Source: a virus. From it: a stretch of DNA of 43,131 nt. The position numbers and the translations under genes were made by a program. Below the pieces are notes generated by a model, which saw only the letters and a list, made by a program, of their open reading frames with translations, ran no database searches and was not told the origin of the DNA. The stretch covers positions 1-43,131 of IMG/VR virus record IMGVR_UViG_3300048550_000945; one strand, written 5' to 3'. Of the stretch, positions 31,342 to 38,258 are shown one piece after another (positions within the stretch are counted from its first letter, which is position 1; every line of letters begins with the position of its first letter).

Positions 31342-31907
31342 GATCCTGTCTCTATCTTCTGGTGATCATACGCCCTCAAAAACTTTTCAGCTTTATCTAG
31401 CTGATATGCCTTATCTCTCAGATCCTTATTGAGGTTCATATTACCTAATACGGTAATCTCATGGGTCGCGGTATCTTCAAGCCTTGTTGTCAAACCTAGT
31501 GTTTTTGGCATCAAGGCTTTTATTAGTTTAGGGTCTATGTATTTAATAGAGATGTCCCAAACCATATCTAATTCTACACCTTGACATATGTTCAAAGGCT
31601 GACCCCCATACACGGTAGTCATCTTTTCCCTGTGAAGAGAAATCCCTGATCTCGTCTTGAGTTCTAGGTCAAAGAAGTGGACAGGTATTGGGGCTTCAGG
31701 TCTATCAAAGAACATCTTAAAAGCTACATGAAGGTTCTTATCGCCAAAGGTTATCGTGGGTTGGTTGATATGACCCCACTCATGGATGATGATATATACC
31801 TCTTTAGACTCTACGAGCCTATTAACGAAGTCAAGTTCGATGTCGCTCATGGGTATGTACAGAGAATTACTGTTCCCACCTCCAAATTCGTTCTTGTCTT
31901 TTGCCAT
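31338..31907 (-). CDS. Hypothetical protein with H-E-W-G-H motif (189 aa)
   Basis: Contains H-E-W-G-H (residues 42-46), formally the H-E-x-x-H signature of zinc metallopeptidases. However it is flanked by beta-strand-like sequence (V-Y-I-I-I before, T-I-T-F after) rather than the usual helix, and no third ligand is obvious. The rest is alpha/beta with many conserved-looking turns. AAGAGG precedes the ATG. Last gene of the minus-strand block, 11 bases after topoisomerase IB. Either a divergent small peptidase or a virion protein with a chance match. Confidence 0.65.
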   Translation of the reverse strand: MAKDKNEFGGGNSNSLYIPMSDIELDFVNRLVESKEVYIIIHEWGHINQPTITFGDKNLHVAFKMFFDRPEAPIPVHFFDLELKTRSGISLHREKMTTVYGGQPLNICQGVELDMVWDISIKYIDPKLIKALMPKTLGLTTRLEDTATHEITVLGNMNLNKDLRDKAYQLDKAEKFLRAYDHQKIETGS

Positions 31908-31918
31908 CTTACACCTCT

Positions 31919-33250
31919 TTAGATAAGTTCAAGTATGTACAATACTCTACCCAAGCCAGAGCTAACCTTAACCCCTCTAGCACTAGAAACCTTTTGAGAC
32001 TCTCTCAGAAAGAATAAAGGATCGAACTCTAGCTTAGTTTCGCCCTTAAGTATACAATCTCTCAAGCTTCCCTTGAGGTCAGATTTACTTAAAAAGTGCA
32101 ATATGACCTCTGGGTTGATGTAAGACTGCTTCGTTGTTTTGGGTGAGTCATGAGAGAGGGCGACTTGAGCACTTTTATGTGCTTTATCCAGAACTTTGCA
32201 GATCTCGTCTATGGTCTTCTCCGCCGCCTCTTCCACCTCAAGATCAACATAAGACTTTATTTTTAACATTAGAGTGTCTCTCTCTTGCTTCAATGTCTCA
32301 TAAACCGCTTCTGTGGCCCGCAGCTTCCTGAAGTCTGTAATTCTTAACTCGCCGAAGTTTTCCTTAAAGTACTTCTTGAGGTGCCGATATTTGAAATCCT
32401 CCCCAAAGAGGTAATCTGAACTATGACCCTCAAAGCCCTCTATGTAATCTCTAAGTACTTTAGTTGTAGTGGTATCAGTTAGAGATGCCCTGTTGACAAC
32501 ACCTTTCTTACCCTCAAACCGTAAGAGGATCGTCCCATCTCCCTGTAAACGCAGGTGCTCTCTCTTCAAAGTGAGAGCTCCGAAGGTTTCGATCTCCTCA
32601 CCTTCAGCTAGGATCGCATTCCCATGACGACCTGGCCTGATGCCTGTCTCTAGAATAATTAACAAGACTAGAGCGGAGATCTTGTCAAAGCCGTATTTTG
32701 AATCCAGAGAGGACTTTAAGGTCTTCTCTATGTCATCATACTGCTCTAAGATCTTACGTTGATTAAGAGCCTTTTCTGCAACCGTGTACGTCTTGTTCGC
32801 AAACAGCTCTCCGATGTTCTTGACCCTGCCTTTATCATCGACATCAACTGTAATGGTGTCGGGAAGGTAGGCCCTTAATTTCTTAGGTATTGTCTTAAGG
32901 AACAACTTCTGCTTCTTATAGAGCTGAATGTCCCTCCTCGACTTTAGTGTAATCTTCCCTTCACCGTCAAGAGCCTCTTTGAGTGTGAGGTCACCCAAGA
33001 GGTGGTCGGTTATGATCTTAACCGTTTTATTCCTCTTAGTCTTGAAGGAGTCCTCTGTCAGAGGCCCTACAAACTTCTGTATATATCTCTTCACTTGGGG
33101 GAGAGACTCTATCAAAAGCCTTAGCTCTTTCGCTTTCGTACTCCCCTCTTCTATGGTGCGAGGGTACTTTTTCAGCGAGGAAAGGAGAGACTTAAATTCC
33201 TTTAGAGACCTGTCTCTGAAGTTGATTGTTGCTTTATCTATATCGTTCAT
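31919..33250 (-). CDS. DNA topoisomerase IB (443 aa)
   Basis: Relaxes supercoils by cutting one strand through a 3'-phosphotyrosine. The C-terminal half carries the family residues: R205 in E-T-G-I-R-P-G, K248/K249 in F-E-G-K-K-G-V, R308 in D-F-R-K-L-R-A-T, H367 in A-L-S-H and Y377 in Q-S-Y-I-N-P. The phrase F-G-A-L-T-L-K-R-E-H-L (223-233) is also typical of bacterial and poxvirus type IB enzymes and separates it from integrases of the same fold. The N-terminal 160 residues are helical and less conserved. GGAGGGG lies before the ATG and may pair with a C7 run upstream. Type IB enzymes are uncommon in phages, which mostly encode type II. Confidence 0.86.
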   Translation of the reverse strand: MNDIDKATINFRDRSLKEFKSLLSSLKKYPRTIEEGSTKAKELRLLIESLPQVKRYIQKFVGPLTEDSFKTKRNKTVKIITDHLLGDLTLKEALDGEGKITLKSRRDIQLYKKQKLFLKTIPKKLRAYLPDTITVDVDDKGRVKNIGELFANKTYTVAEKALNQRKILEQYDDIEKTLKSSLDSKYGFDKISALVLLIILETGIRPGRHGNAILAEGEEIETFGALTLKREHLRLQGDGTILLRFEGKKGVVNRASLTDTTTTKVLRDYIEGFEGHSSDYLFGEDFKYRHLKKYFKENFGELRITDFRKLRATEAVYETLKQERDTLMLKIKSYVDLEVEEAAEKTIDEICKVLDKAHKSAQVALSHDSPKTTKQSYINPEVILHFLSKSDLKGSLRDCILKGETKLEFDPLFFLRESQKVSSARGVKVSSGLGRVLYILELI

Positions 33251-33306
33251 ATCCCCTCCGTCTTAACTAAGAACTGAGATTGGGGGGGCTATTAATAGAC
33301 TACAAC

Positions 33307-33672
33307 CTACTTGAGTGTGCCGTCAAACTCTTCGAATTCTATGTCTTCGATTGGGTTTTTTTCGGCGTGCTCAGTTTTTTTTTGCGTTGGATGCGAGGAA
33401 CCGTCCTTATCTAAGGCAGAAACCGCGACATGAGTATACTTATCAAGAGCGGCCTGCCCGAGAATGTACCCTATCTGGATGAAGCCTGAAGTGACGATCA
33501 TCGTAACCAACACCATAAATGCGTAGTGTTCAATTTTCGTCTGATATTCCCAGATGACATAGAACATCAAGATTTTCCATCCAAGGTCAGCGATAAGGTA
33601 TGCCAAGAACTTCTTACTCTTGAGTGGGAGCTTATCGAAGATGGTATGGTCTTTTGGTTTTTCGGTGGTCAT
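33307..33672 (-). CDS. Small two-helix membrane protein, holin-like (121 aa)
   Basis: Two membrane segments at about 22-41 and 50-72 (A-F-M-V-L-V-T-M-I-V-T-S-G-F-I-Q-I-G-Y) with a short charged loop, then an acidic hydrophilic tail ending E-F-E-E-F-D-G-T-L-K. Size and layout fit a class II holin, but many small phage membrane proteins look alike and no endolysin was found in the window. It is near a second two-helix protein and a lipoprotein, so a lysis or envelope cassette is possible. Confidence 0.65.
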   Translation of the reverse strand: MTTEKPKDHTIFDKLPLKSKKFLAYLIADLGWKILMFYVIWEYQTKIEHYAFMVLVTMIVTSGFIQIGYILGQAALDKYTHVAVSALDKDGSSHPTQKKTEHAEKNPIEDIEFEEFDGTLK

Positions 33673-33681
33673 GGGTTCCTC

Positions 33682-34029
33682 TTAATTCACTCGGAGTTTG
33701 GTTCGCTTGTTAGTGGATTTGTTAACTGTTTTTGGGAGGTGGTTGTTTCCCAAGTTCACTCTAGTTGTCATAGAACTCTGGAAGTCGTCCTCTATGGTTT
33801 GAGTGTATTTACGAGGGGGAGTGCTGTAGGCATATATAGTCTCCAGCCTACCCTGCTCTTCAGGGAGCATGGAAGACAGCAATGCTTGGAAGTCGTCTCT
33901 CGCCTTTTGATTTCCGTCAGACAAGAACTCTAGGATCAAATGGTCTGGGAGAAGGGGAGGGTTTTCAAAGTCGCCTGTCACACCTTTCAGGGTGTTCTGT
34001 CCGTTGTCTCTAATCCAATAGTTAGACAT
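33682..34029 (-). CDS. Hypothetical soluble protein (115 aa)
   Basis: Start set at 34029 because GAGGGGGAG lies immediately before it; the frame extends upstream to 34056 without a good site. It overlaps the end of the gene at 34022 by eight bases. Sequence: N-Y-W-I-R-D-N-G-Q-N-T, an acidic helix with L-P-E-E-Q-G-R-L, then a basic Asn/Thr/Lys-rich tail. No membrane segment or known motif; co-expressed with two membrane proteins. Confidence 0.62.
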   Translation of the reverse strand: MSNYWIRDNGQNTLKGVTGDFENPPLLPDHLILEFLSDGNQKARDDFQALLSSMLPEEQGRLETIYAYSTPPRKYTQTIEDDFQSSMTTRVNLGNNHLPKTVNKSTNKRTKLRVN

Positions 34030-34519
34030 CTCTCTCCCCCTCTTCTTCTTCACCATCTTCGGTGTCTTTGGTTTTAGGTATCCAACTCTCTACAACATTC
34101 TTTAGAATGATGTCTTCTTCTTTCTTTGCCTTAATCACACCCTCTCCTTGGAATAAAGATAGCTTGTCAATCACAGCAGATTGGAGATCGAATATTTGTT
34201 CGCGAAGAAGTTGCATCTGTATCTGAGCATCCCTTAATCTCGCGATCAGGGCTTCTCGATCTCCGTTTGCGGACGCGAGTTTGTCCTTGAGTTCTTCTAC
34301 TTCAGAGGGGTCTCTCCCTGAAGCTATTGCGAGCATAGAAGATATAGACCCCGTGAGCATACCTATGATCCCAATCAGGATGTCCCTATTTTTCTCTACT
34401 ATTTCGTGCGTAGAAAGAAAGTAGATGAGTATGACAATAAGACACATGAAGACGACAGACGCCCACCAGCCTCTTTTAGCTTTCTCTGATTGAGTGAACT
34501 GCTTATTTGTCTGGTTCAT
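34022..34519 (-). CDS. Two-helix membrane protein with coiled coil (165 aa)
   Basis: Membrane helices at about 18-36 (W-W-A-S-V-V-F-M-C-L-I-V-I-L) and 47-67 (I-L-I-G-I-I-G-M-L-T-G-S-I-S-S-M-L), followed by A-S-G-R-D-P-S-E-V-E-E-L and a heptad-like coiled coil to about 120, then an acidic tail. Overlaps the cyclase gene by 17 bases, so the two are translationally coupled. It could be a holin or spanin-like protein, or a membrane partner of the cyclase. No nucleotide-binding domain is visible. Confidence 0.7.
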   Translation of the reverse strand: MNQTNKQFTQSEKAKRGWWASVVFMCLIVILIYFLSTHEIVEKNRDILIGIIGMLTGSISSMLAIASGRDPSEVEELKDKLASANGDREALIARLRDAQIQMQLLREQIFDLQSAVIDKLSLFQGEGVIKAKKEEDIILKNVVESWIPKTKDTEDGEEEEGERDV

Positions 34520-35390
34520 CGCTAAATCCTATTCTTTTCTGCAGGTCTTTTTTAACAAAATCGTAAGACTCTGAGACGTAATCTACGACGCTGTCATAGA
34601 TGGGCATAGTATAAGGAAGCCCTATTAATATTCTTGACATGGGTCTAACAGATATTTGAAATAGGACATATAGAATCACGATAAGAGAGATTACCCCAGC
34701 TCTCCATATGACCCAATTTACCCAATCTAGGAATTCCCTATCTCTAGCTCTTTTCTTTATATACTTCGGGCCACCCAGCCTTTTGACTTTCTCAGAACTT
34801 GGAGGGGGCTGAAGAGATTCCACACTCTGCCCAACTGCGTAAACCTCCTGCGGGGTGCTCACCCCTTTGAAGCGATACATACCAACGCAGGCATATCGAG
34901 TGTCCTTAGGGGTACGGGTATTAGTTCTACTCTTAATGTTGACAAATGCTTCTTTCGTCAACAGAACTTGACCTGCTTGGCAGAGGCTCATAGTTCGAGC
35001 CGCTATGTTTTTAGCTAAGCCCTCTAGTTCAATCCTTTTAGCACCAGCACCGACGAAGAGTTCATCTTGTTGCACCTCTATGATCCGACCCCAATGGATG
35101 CCTATACGGGTAGTCAGCCGAGTCTTCTTTGGAACTGTCCTCTGATAGCTGAGAGCAAAGTTGACGGCATCAACAGTCCTGTTAAAAGAAAGTAAGAACC
35201 CGTCACTTCGGTCTATTTCTCGACCGTCATGTTTATAGATTAAAGACCGTGCGAGCCTATCATGAACCTGAAACCACTGAGCCGACACATGGGCACCATT
35301 CTTTTGAACGAATGCGGTAGACCCAATTATATCTAGCAAGACGATTGCTAGATAACGTTCTTTCATCGTGACTTCAGTGGGGACTTTCAT
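34503..35390 (-). CDS. Class III nucleotide cyclase with C-terminal membrane anchor (295 aa)
   Basis: The first 190 residues form a class III cyclase domain that turns an NTP into a 3',5'-cyclic NMP. Metal-binding D20 lies in L-L-D-I-I-G-S-T, the second aspartate D63 in R-S-D-G-F-L-L-S-F, and transition-state N128 and R132 in K-N-I-A-A-R-T; Y-R-F-K-G-V-S-T-P-Q-E-V-Y-A-V (172-186) is the usual end strand. The purine-reading lysine expected before D63 is not in its normal place, so ATP, GTP or a pyrimidine substrate cannot be told apart. One membrane helix at about 231-247, then an amphipathic tail. GGGAG precedes the ATG. Neighbours are a lipoprotein and small membrane proteins. Cyclases are very rare in phages. 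Confidence 0.88.
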   Translation of the reverse strand: MKVPTEVTMKERYLAIVLLDIIGSTAFVQKNGAHVSAQWFQVHDRLARSLIYKHDGREIDRSDGFLLSFNRTVDAVNFALSYQRTVPKKTRLTTRIGIHWGRIIEVQQDELFVGAGAKRIELEGLAKNIAARTMSLCQAGQVLLTKEAFVNIKSRTNTRTPKDTRYACVGMYRFKGVSTPQEVYAVGQSVESLQPPPSSEKVKRLGGPKYIKKRARDREFLDWVNWVIWRAGVISLIVILYVLFQISVRPMSRILIGLPYTMPIYDSVVDYVSESYDFVKKDLQKRIGFSDEPDK

Positions 35391-35391
35391 A

Positions 35392-35601
35392 CTACTCCCA
35401 GAGGCTCTCTATATTGCTACAAGTAGTATTCAAGATCCTCTGAGCTATGACCTTATCGCAATTGTCTATGTAAGGTCGGTATCCGACACATTCTTCAATG
35501 TAGTCTATAGCCTCTTCGCAAGGTGTCTTCACGGGATCTTCCTGATGTCCTGCTTCACAAGAGCTTAAGGAAAACGCTATTAGTAAGGCGATCTTCTTCA
35601 T
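35392..35601 (-). CDS. Small Cys-rich lipoprotein (69 aa)
   Basis: Signal peptide with lipobox L-S-S-C (acylated C15): M-K-K-I-A-L-L-I-A-F-S-L-S-S-C. The mature part of about 54 residues has C28, C38, C48 and C61 spaced as C-x9-C-x9-C-x12-C, suggesting two disulphides in the periplasm. Overlaps the start codon region of nothing but abuts the cyclase (one base apart) and the upstream gene by one base. Could be an o-spanin-like lysis protein or a surface-exclusion lipoprotein. Being so small and Cys-rich, it differs from typical o-spanins, which are Pro-rich. Confidence 0.72.
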   Translation of the reverse strand: MKKIALLIAFSLSSCEAGHQEDPVKTPCEEAIDYIEECVGYRPYIDNCDKVIAQRILNTTCSNIESLWE

Positions 35602-35921
35602 TACAAGTACCCTACGAATGCGAATTCTTGTTTTTTAACAACTTCGAGAGGAGAGTTCTCATACTTTTTGATTAACCACATGATGTAGTAGTCTCCTGGG
35701 ATAAACCCAGCGGACAACCTCTCCGAGACGTAGTAGATTCCAGATTGATCTTGAAATGGCACTCTACCACCCTGCCCTACTCTCCATTGACCTCTAGCAT
35801 GGTCTTTAGCATGGAATTCATAGTAGATGACGTAAGGGTCAAAAGCACCACCACTCTGGTCATACAGCATGATGTATAAATCATTAGGGCCTAACTGTTG
35901 CCCTTGAGTATATACAGGCAT
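35601..35921 (-). CDS. Small Ig-like virion protein (106 aa)
   Basis: Beta-sandwich pattern: D-L-Y-I-M-L-Y-D, D-P-Y-V-I-Y-Y-E-F, G-I-Y-Y-V-S-E-R-L, G-D-Y-Y-I-M-W-L-I. This strand series (D-P-Y-x-V-x-Y and G-D-Y-x-I-x-W) is one I recall from small accessory structural proteins of large phages. Lies one base from the gene at 35923, with which it probably forms a pair. The end of its frame touches the lipoprotein gene. Confidence 0.65.
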   Translation of the reverse strand: MPVYTQGQQLGPNDLYIMLYDQSGGAFDPYVIYYEFHAKDHARGQWRVGQGGRVPFQDQSGIYYVSERLSAGFIPGDYYIMWLIKKYENSPLEVVKKQEFAFVGYL

Positions 35922-35922
35922 T

Positions 35923-36276
35923 TTAAATCACCGAGATGATGTTGTTGACTGAGGATGAGGCGACAGCTTTTTTAACAGAAATGGTTTGTTCCGCTTTGAC
36001 CTCAGATTCGTCCCCTACAAGATTAGCGACGTACTCAACAAAGAGAGTTTGCCCTTCGACATCATTAGGAATTGTAATCTTAGTGATGAACCTATGATCT
36101 TGATCTGTCTGTTGCATGGCAACTGGGCCTGTGATCACTGTCCTTACGACACCTTGATACTTAAATAATGTCGCGGTGACATTAGCAACTTGAATGGGTT
36201 TGCTATCTTGACCTATCCAAGATACTTGACAAGGGTGCGACTCAGAGACCTCTGCTTGAGAATAGTACGCAATCAT
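35923..36276 (-). CDS. Small beta-sandwich virion-type protein (117 aa)
   Basis: Alternating strands without membrane segments: V-A-N-V-T-A-T-L-F-K-Y, R-F-I-T-K-I-T-I-P, T-L-F-V-E-Y-V-A-N-L-V, ending V-N-N-I-I-S-V-I. Looks like an Ig-type domain and partner of the gene at 35601. Its strong ribosome site AAGGAGG (36289-36283) and the ATG lie in the right arm of a 19-bp perfect hairpin, so translation should depend on where transcription begins. Confidence 0.65.
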   Translation of the reverse strand: MIAYYSQAEVSESHPCQVSWIGQDSKPIQVANVTATLFKYQGVVRTVITGPVAMQQTDQDHRFITKITIPNDVEGQTLFVEYVANLVGDESEVKAEQTISVKKAVASSSVNNIISVI

Positions 36277-36327
36277 AACCCCCCTCCTTCATATGTATTA
36301 TATGTATTTATGAAGGAGGGGGGTTAT
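36275..36327 (-). promoter_or_regulatory. 19-bp perfect hairpin closing the ribosome site, with promoter-like loop
   Basis: Bases 36275-36293 and 36309-36327 are perfect inverted repeats of 19 bases around a 15-base loop. On the minus strand the right arm contains AAGGAGG and the first two bases of the ATG of the gene at 36276. The loop reads TATAAT (36302-36297), a possible -10 whose start point (about 36290) would fall after the left arm. RNA started there would have an open ribosome site; RNA read through from upstream genes would be closed. T4 gene e and other late genes work this way. No T run follows, so it is not an ordinary terminator. Confidence 0.75.
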
Positions 36328-36337
36328 AAAATGAATA

Positions 36338-36592
36338 TTAAGATTCTTCCCTCGCCATATAGGTCAAGGCTTTGAGAGACCTGATCTCATCGACATAGCT
36401 CAAAGCGATCACTCTTGACGTTCTGTTGAAGAACTCTCTCTTAAGATCTTTAAAAGAGGACTTCTTCTCGAAGACGAAGACCACCTTACGCCCTTCAAGC
36501 TCAGTCTTTAATAGCTCCATGCCTACTACTTTTAAGTACGCGGCAAAGTACAGATCTGAGGTCTTGTAAAGAGGCTCGGGTTCAACATTCAT
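36338..36592 (-). CDS. DUF5659-like small protein (84 aa)
   Basis: Matches the pattern I recall for DUF5659: L-Y-K-T-S-D-L-Y-F-A-A-Y-L near the start, a central R-K-V-V-F-V-F-E strand and a helix-rich end (L-K-A-L-T-Y). These small proteins occur in phages and some bacteria, with unknown function. Coupled to the gene upstream by an ATGA overlap at 36592-36589. It ends 11 bases before the large hairpin. Confidence 0.68.
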   Translation of the reverse strand: MNVEPEPLYKTSDLYFAAYLKVVGMELLKTELEGRKVVFVFEKKSSFKDLKREFFNRTSRVIALSYVDEIRSLKALTYMAREES

Positions 36593-36822
36593 ACCGAGCT
36601 TCTCTCCAGAAGGGAACTCAGGGCGACTTGGGCTTTACGAACGCCCTTGTCACTTGAAGGGATTTGAATGAGCTTGCCTTTCTTATCCCATTTAGCGACA
36701 AGGGGTCTTTCTCCCCATGCCCCTCTTAACTCGTCACCGTCTGTGACCAGCACCCGCCCTTCATGTGAAGAACGTTTTAAGAATGCACTAAGAACCTTTT
36801 TATCCTGAAGGGCGATTTTCAC
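36589..36822 (-). CDS. Small protein with D-K-K-V module (77 aa), GTG start
   Basis: Opens with M-K-I-A-L-Q-D-K-K-V-L-S-A-F-L-K-R, a fourth and more distant copy of the module found at 24647 (twice) and 25396, followed by R-V-L-V-T-D-G-D-E-L, equal in spacing to K-L-S-T-D-G-K-V-L there. The GTG start has GGGAG ten bases upstream. The body (V-A-K-W-D-K-K-G-K-L-I-Q-I-P) looks beta-rich. Unknown function. Confidence 0.65.
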   Translation of the reverse strand: MKIALQDKKVLSAFLKRSSHEGRVLVTDGDELRGAWGERPLVAKWDKKGKLIQIPSSDKGVRKAQVALSSLLERSSV

Positions 36823-36850
36823 CGTTTGTGTCTCCCGTGTTAGTTATGAT

Positions 36851-37522
36851 TTAGAGGACGTTACCGAGTCCGTCATATACTACCACGTAAGGATCAACAA
36901 CAGCACCTCCGACAGTGCGAGTGCTTTTAAGACCGAGAAGATCTCCCTTAGCTACAGAAATCCAGAAGCTTGAGTCCTCCTCAAGGACAGGGCTCACGAC
37001 ACCGTAGTCAAAGAAGCTCGTCGCTACAGGCTGAAAAACCCCAGCCACTTCTACGACATGACCTGCGGGAACGACGTATCTTGCCCCTGCGAGAATCTGT
37101 AGGATGTCTTCTACAGAAGCTGTAGAGGTTGCAACCCCCACGCCTGCGGTAGCTACGGTCACCGCGACAACAGCATTAATAGCCGCGAGGTCGAGAGTGT
37201 TACCTGCTCTCATCTCAGCCACTAGAGCATCTGCGATGGTCTTTGCGTCCGCTGATGTGATAGACGCACCTACGGCAGGGTCGTTTGCACCATCATCGAG
37301 ATTGACTAGGAGATAAGCCGCGAGGCCTCTCACTTCCGTAGTCACCACCCCAGCCGCTACTGTAGGGAGTGTGGTGGTTTCAGCTACGCGAAGGTAACGA
37401 GGCCCTTGCGGTGCGGGGTCAACCACAGGGTTGGCTTGTGATCTATTAGGCCACATATCTTTAACAAGAATCTGGCCGTTAGAGATAGATGTGTCTCTGA
37501 TACAAATTGCTGGACTTGGCAT
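36851..37522 (-). CDS. Virion-type protein, paralogue 1 of 3 (223 aa)
   Basis: Ala/Val-rich protein with the family plan shared by the next two genes: N-G-Q-I-L-V-K-D-M-W-P-N-R-S-Q near residue 20, P-Q-G-P-R-Y-L-R-V at about 38, a middle with L-A-A-Y-L-L and A-D-A-L-V-A-E-M-R-A, then I-L-Q-I-L-A-G-A-R-Y-V-V-P-A-G, F-W-I-S-V-A-K-G and a C-terminal P-Y-V-V-V-Y-D-G-L-G. Probably a fibre, neck or head-surface protein. AAGGAG precedes the ATG; the gene abuts the second copy, so all three are one operon. Confidence 0.75.
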   Translation of the reverse strand: MPSPAICIRDTSISNGQILVKDMWPNRSQANPVVDPAPQGPRYLRVAETTTLPTVAAGVVTTEVRGLAAYLLVNLDDGANDPAVGASITSADAKTIADALVAEMRAGNTLDLAAINAVVAVTVATAGVGVATSTASVEDILQILAGARYVVPAGHVVEVAGVFQPVATSFFDYGVVSPVLEEDSSFWISVAKGDLLGLKSTRTVGGAVVDPYVVVYDGLGNVL

Positions 37523-37534
37523 TTACTTTTCTCC

Positions 37535-38245
37535 TTAGATGTAGAGTGAGCCGTCATCACCATAGATGACAACGTAAGGTGCAGGGTTACCGCTAGCGTC
37601 TACCCTCTCCTGAGCTTTGCGAAGCTGACCTCTCTTTGCAGAGATCCAGAAAGAGGGGTGGTTGTTGAAGTCACTCCAAAGACTAGCATAGTCGGCAGGG
37701 TTCGTGAGAGATCCCGCTTGATCTAGACCCGCGAGAGGCACGAAGGCACCTGCATCTTGCACGTCCTGACCCGCTGGGATACTGAAGACTTTGTAGCCCG
37801 AAATAATCTGAAGAACCTCAAGCACTGTGCCTGTAGAGTTACCCAGAATGCCGTCAAGGTCATTACCCACGGCGGTGTTTTCAACGATAACAGCATTGAT
37901 GTCTGCGATAGTAAGACTTTGAGCAGAACGCATTCTCAAGATGAGAGCATCTGCGATGTCGTTTGCTTGATCACTAGTAAGGGCGATGCCCGCCGCCGCA
38001 GTATTCTCTACAGTAGTGAGAAGATAGACCGCGAGACCCGTGAGGTCAGTAGTCGTAGCGAAGTTGACATCGAGGGCAACGTCCTGACTAATGTCCCTTG
38101 TATGGCCATAGAGATAAACGGGCCCTTTGAAGTTAGGGCTGATAGTAGCATTCGACTGTGTCTTATGCGGGTAGAGATCAGTGATCTGTACTGAAACACG
38201 TCCGTCAGTTGAGTTAGTTACTCTTGGGGTTGCAAGAAATGGCAT
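37535..38245 (-). CDS. Virion-type protein, paralogue 2 of 3 (236 aa)
   Basis: Start set at 38245 (M-P-F-L-A-T-P) where AGGAG fits and where the N-terminus lines up with M-P-S and M-P-Y of the sister genes; the frame is open to 38281. Shares V-Q-I-T-D-L-Y-P, K-G-P-V-Y-L-Y, L-A-V-Y-L-L, A-D-A-L-I-L-R-M-R, V-L-Q-I-I-S-G, S-F-W-I-S-A-K-R-G and P-Y-V-V-I-Y-G-D-D-G-S-L-Y with them. Three tandem copies could form a hetero-trimer or be alternative surface proteins. Confidence 0.75.
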   Translation of the reverse strand: MPFLATPRVTNSTDGRVSVQITDLYPHKTQSNATISPNFKGPVYLYGHTRDISQDVALDVNFATTTDLTGLAVYLLTTVENTAAAGIALTSDQANDIADALILRMRSAQSLTIADINAVIVENTAVGNDLDGILGNSTGTVLEVLQIISGYKVFSIPAGQDVQDAGAFVPLAGLDQAGSLTNPADYASLWSDFNNHPSFWISAKRGQLRKAQERVDASGNPAPYVVIYGDDGSLYI

Positions 38246-38258
38246 ATCTAATCTCCTA

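Noticed and set aside
31919-33250. Phage integrase (tyrosine recombinase) call
   Set aside because: Same fold and catalytic residues, but F-G-A-L-T-L-K and S-Y-I-N-P contexts fit type IB topoisomerase better, and no attachment site or integrase neighbourhood was seen.
36331-36375. Plus-strand 14-codon frame with a mirrored AAGGAGG upstream
   Set aside because: The ribosome site is the mirror image of the real one due to the palindrome; the frame is antisense to the DUF5659-like gene.
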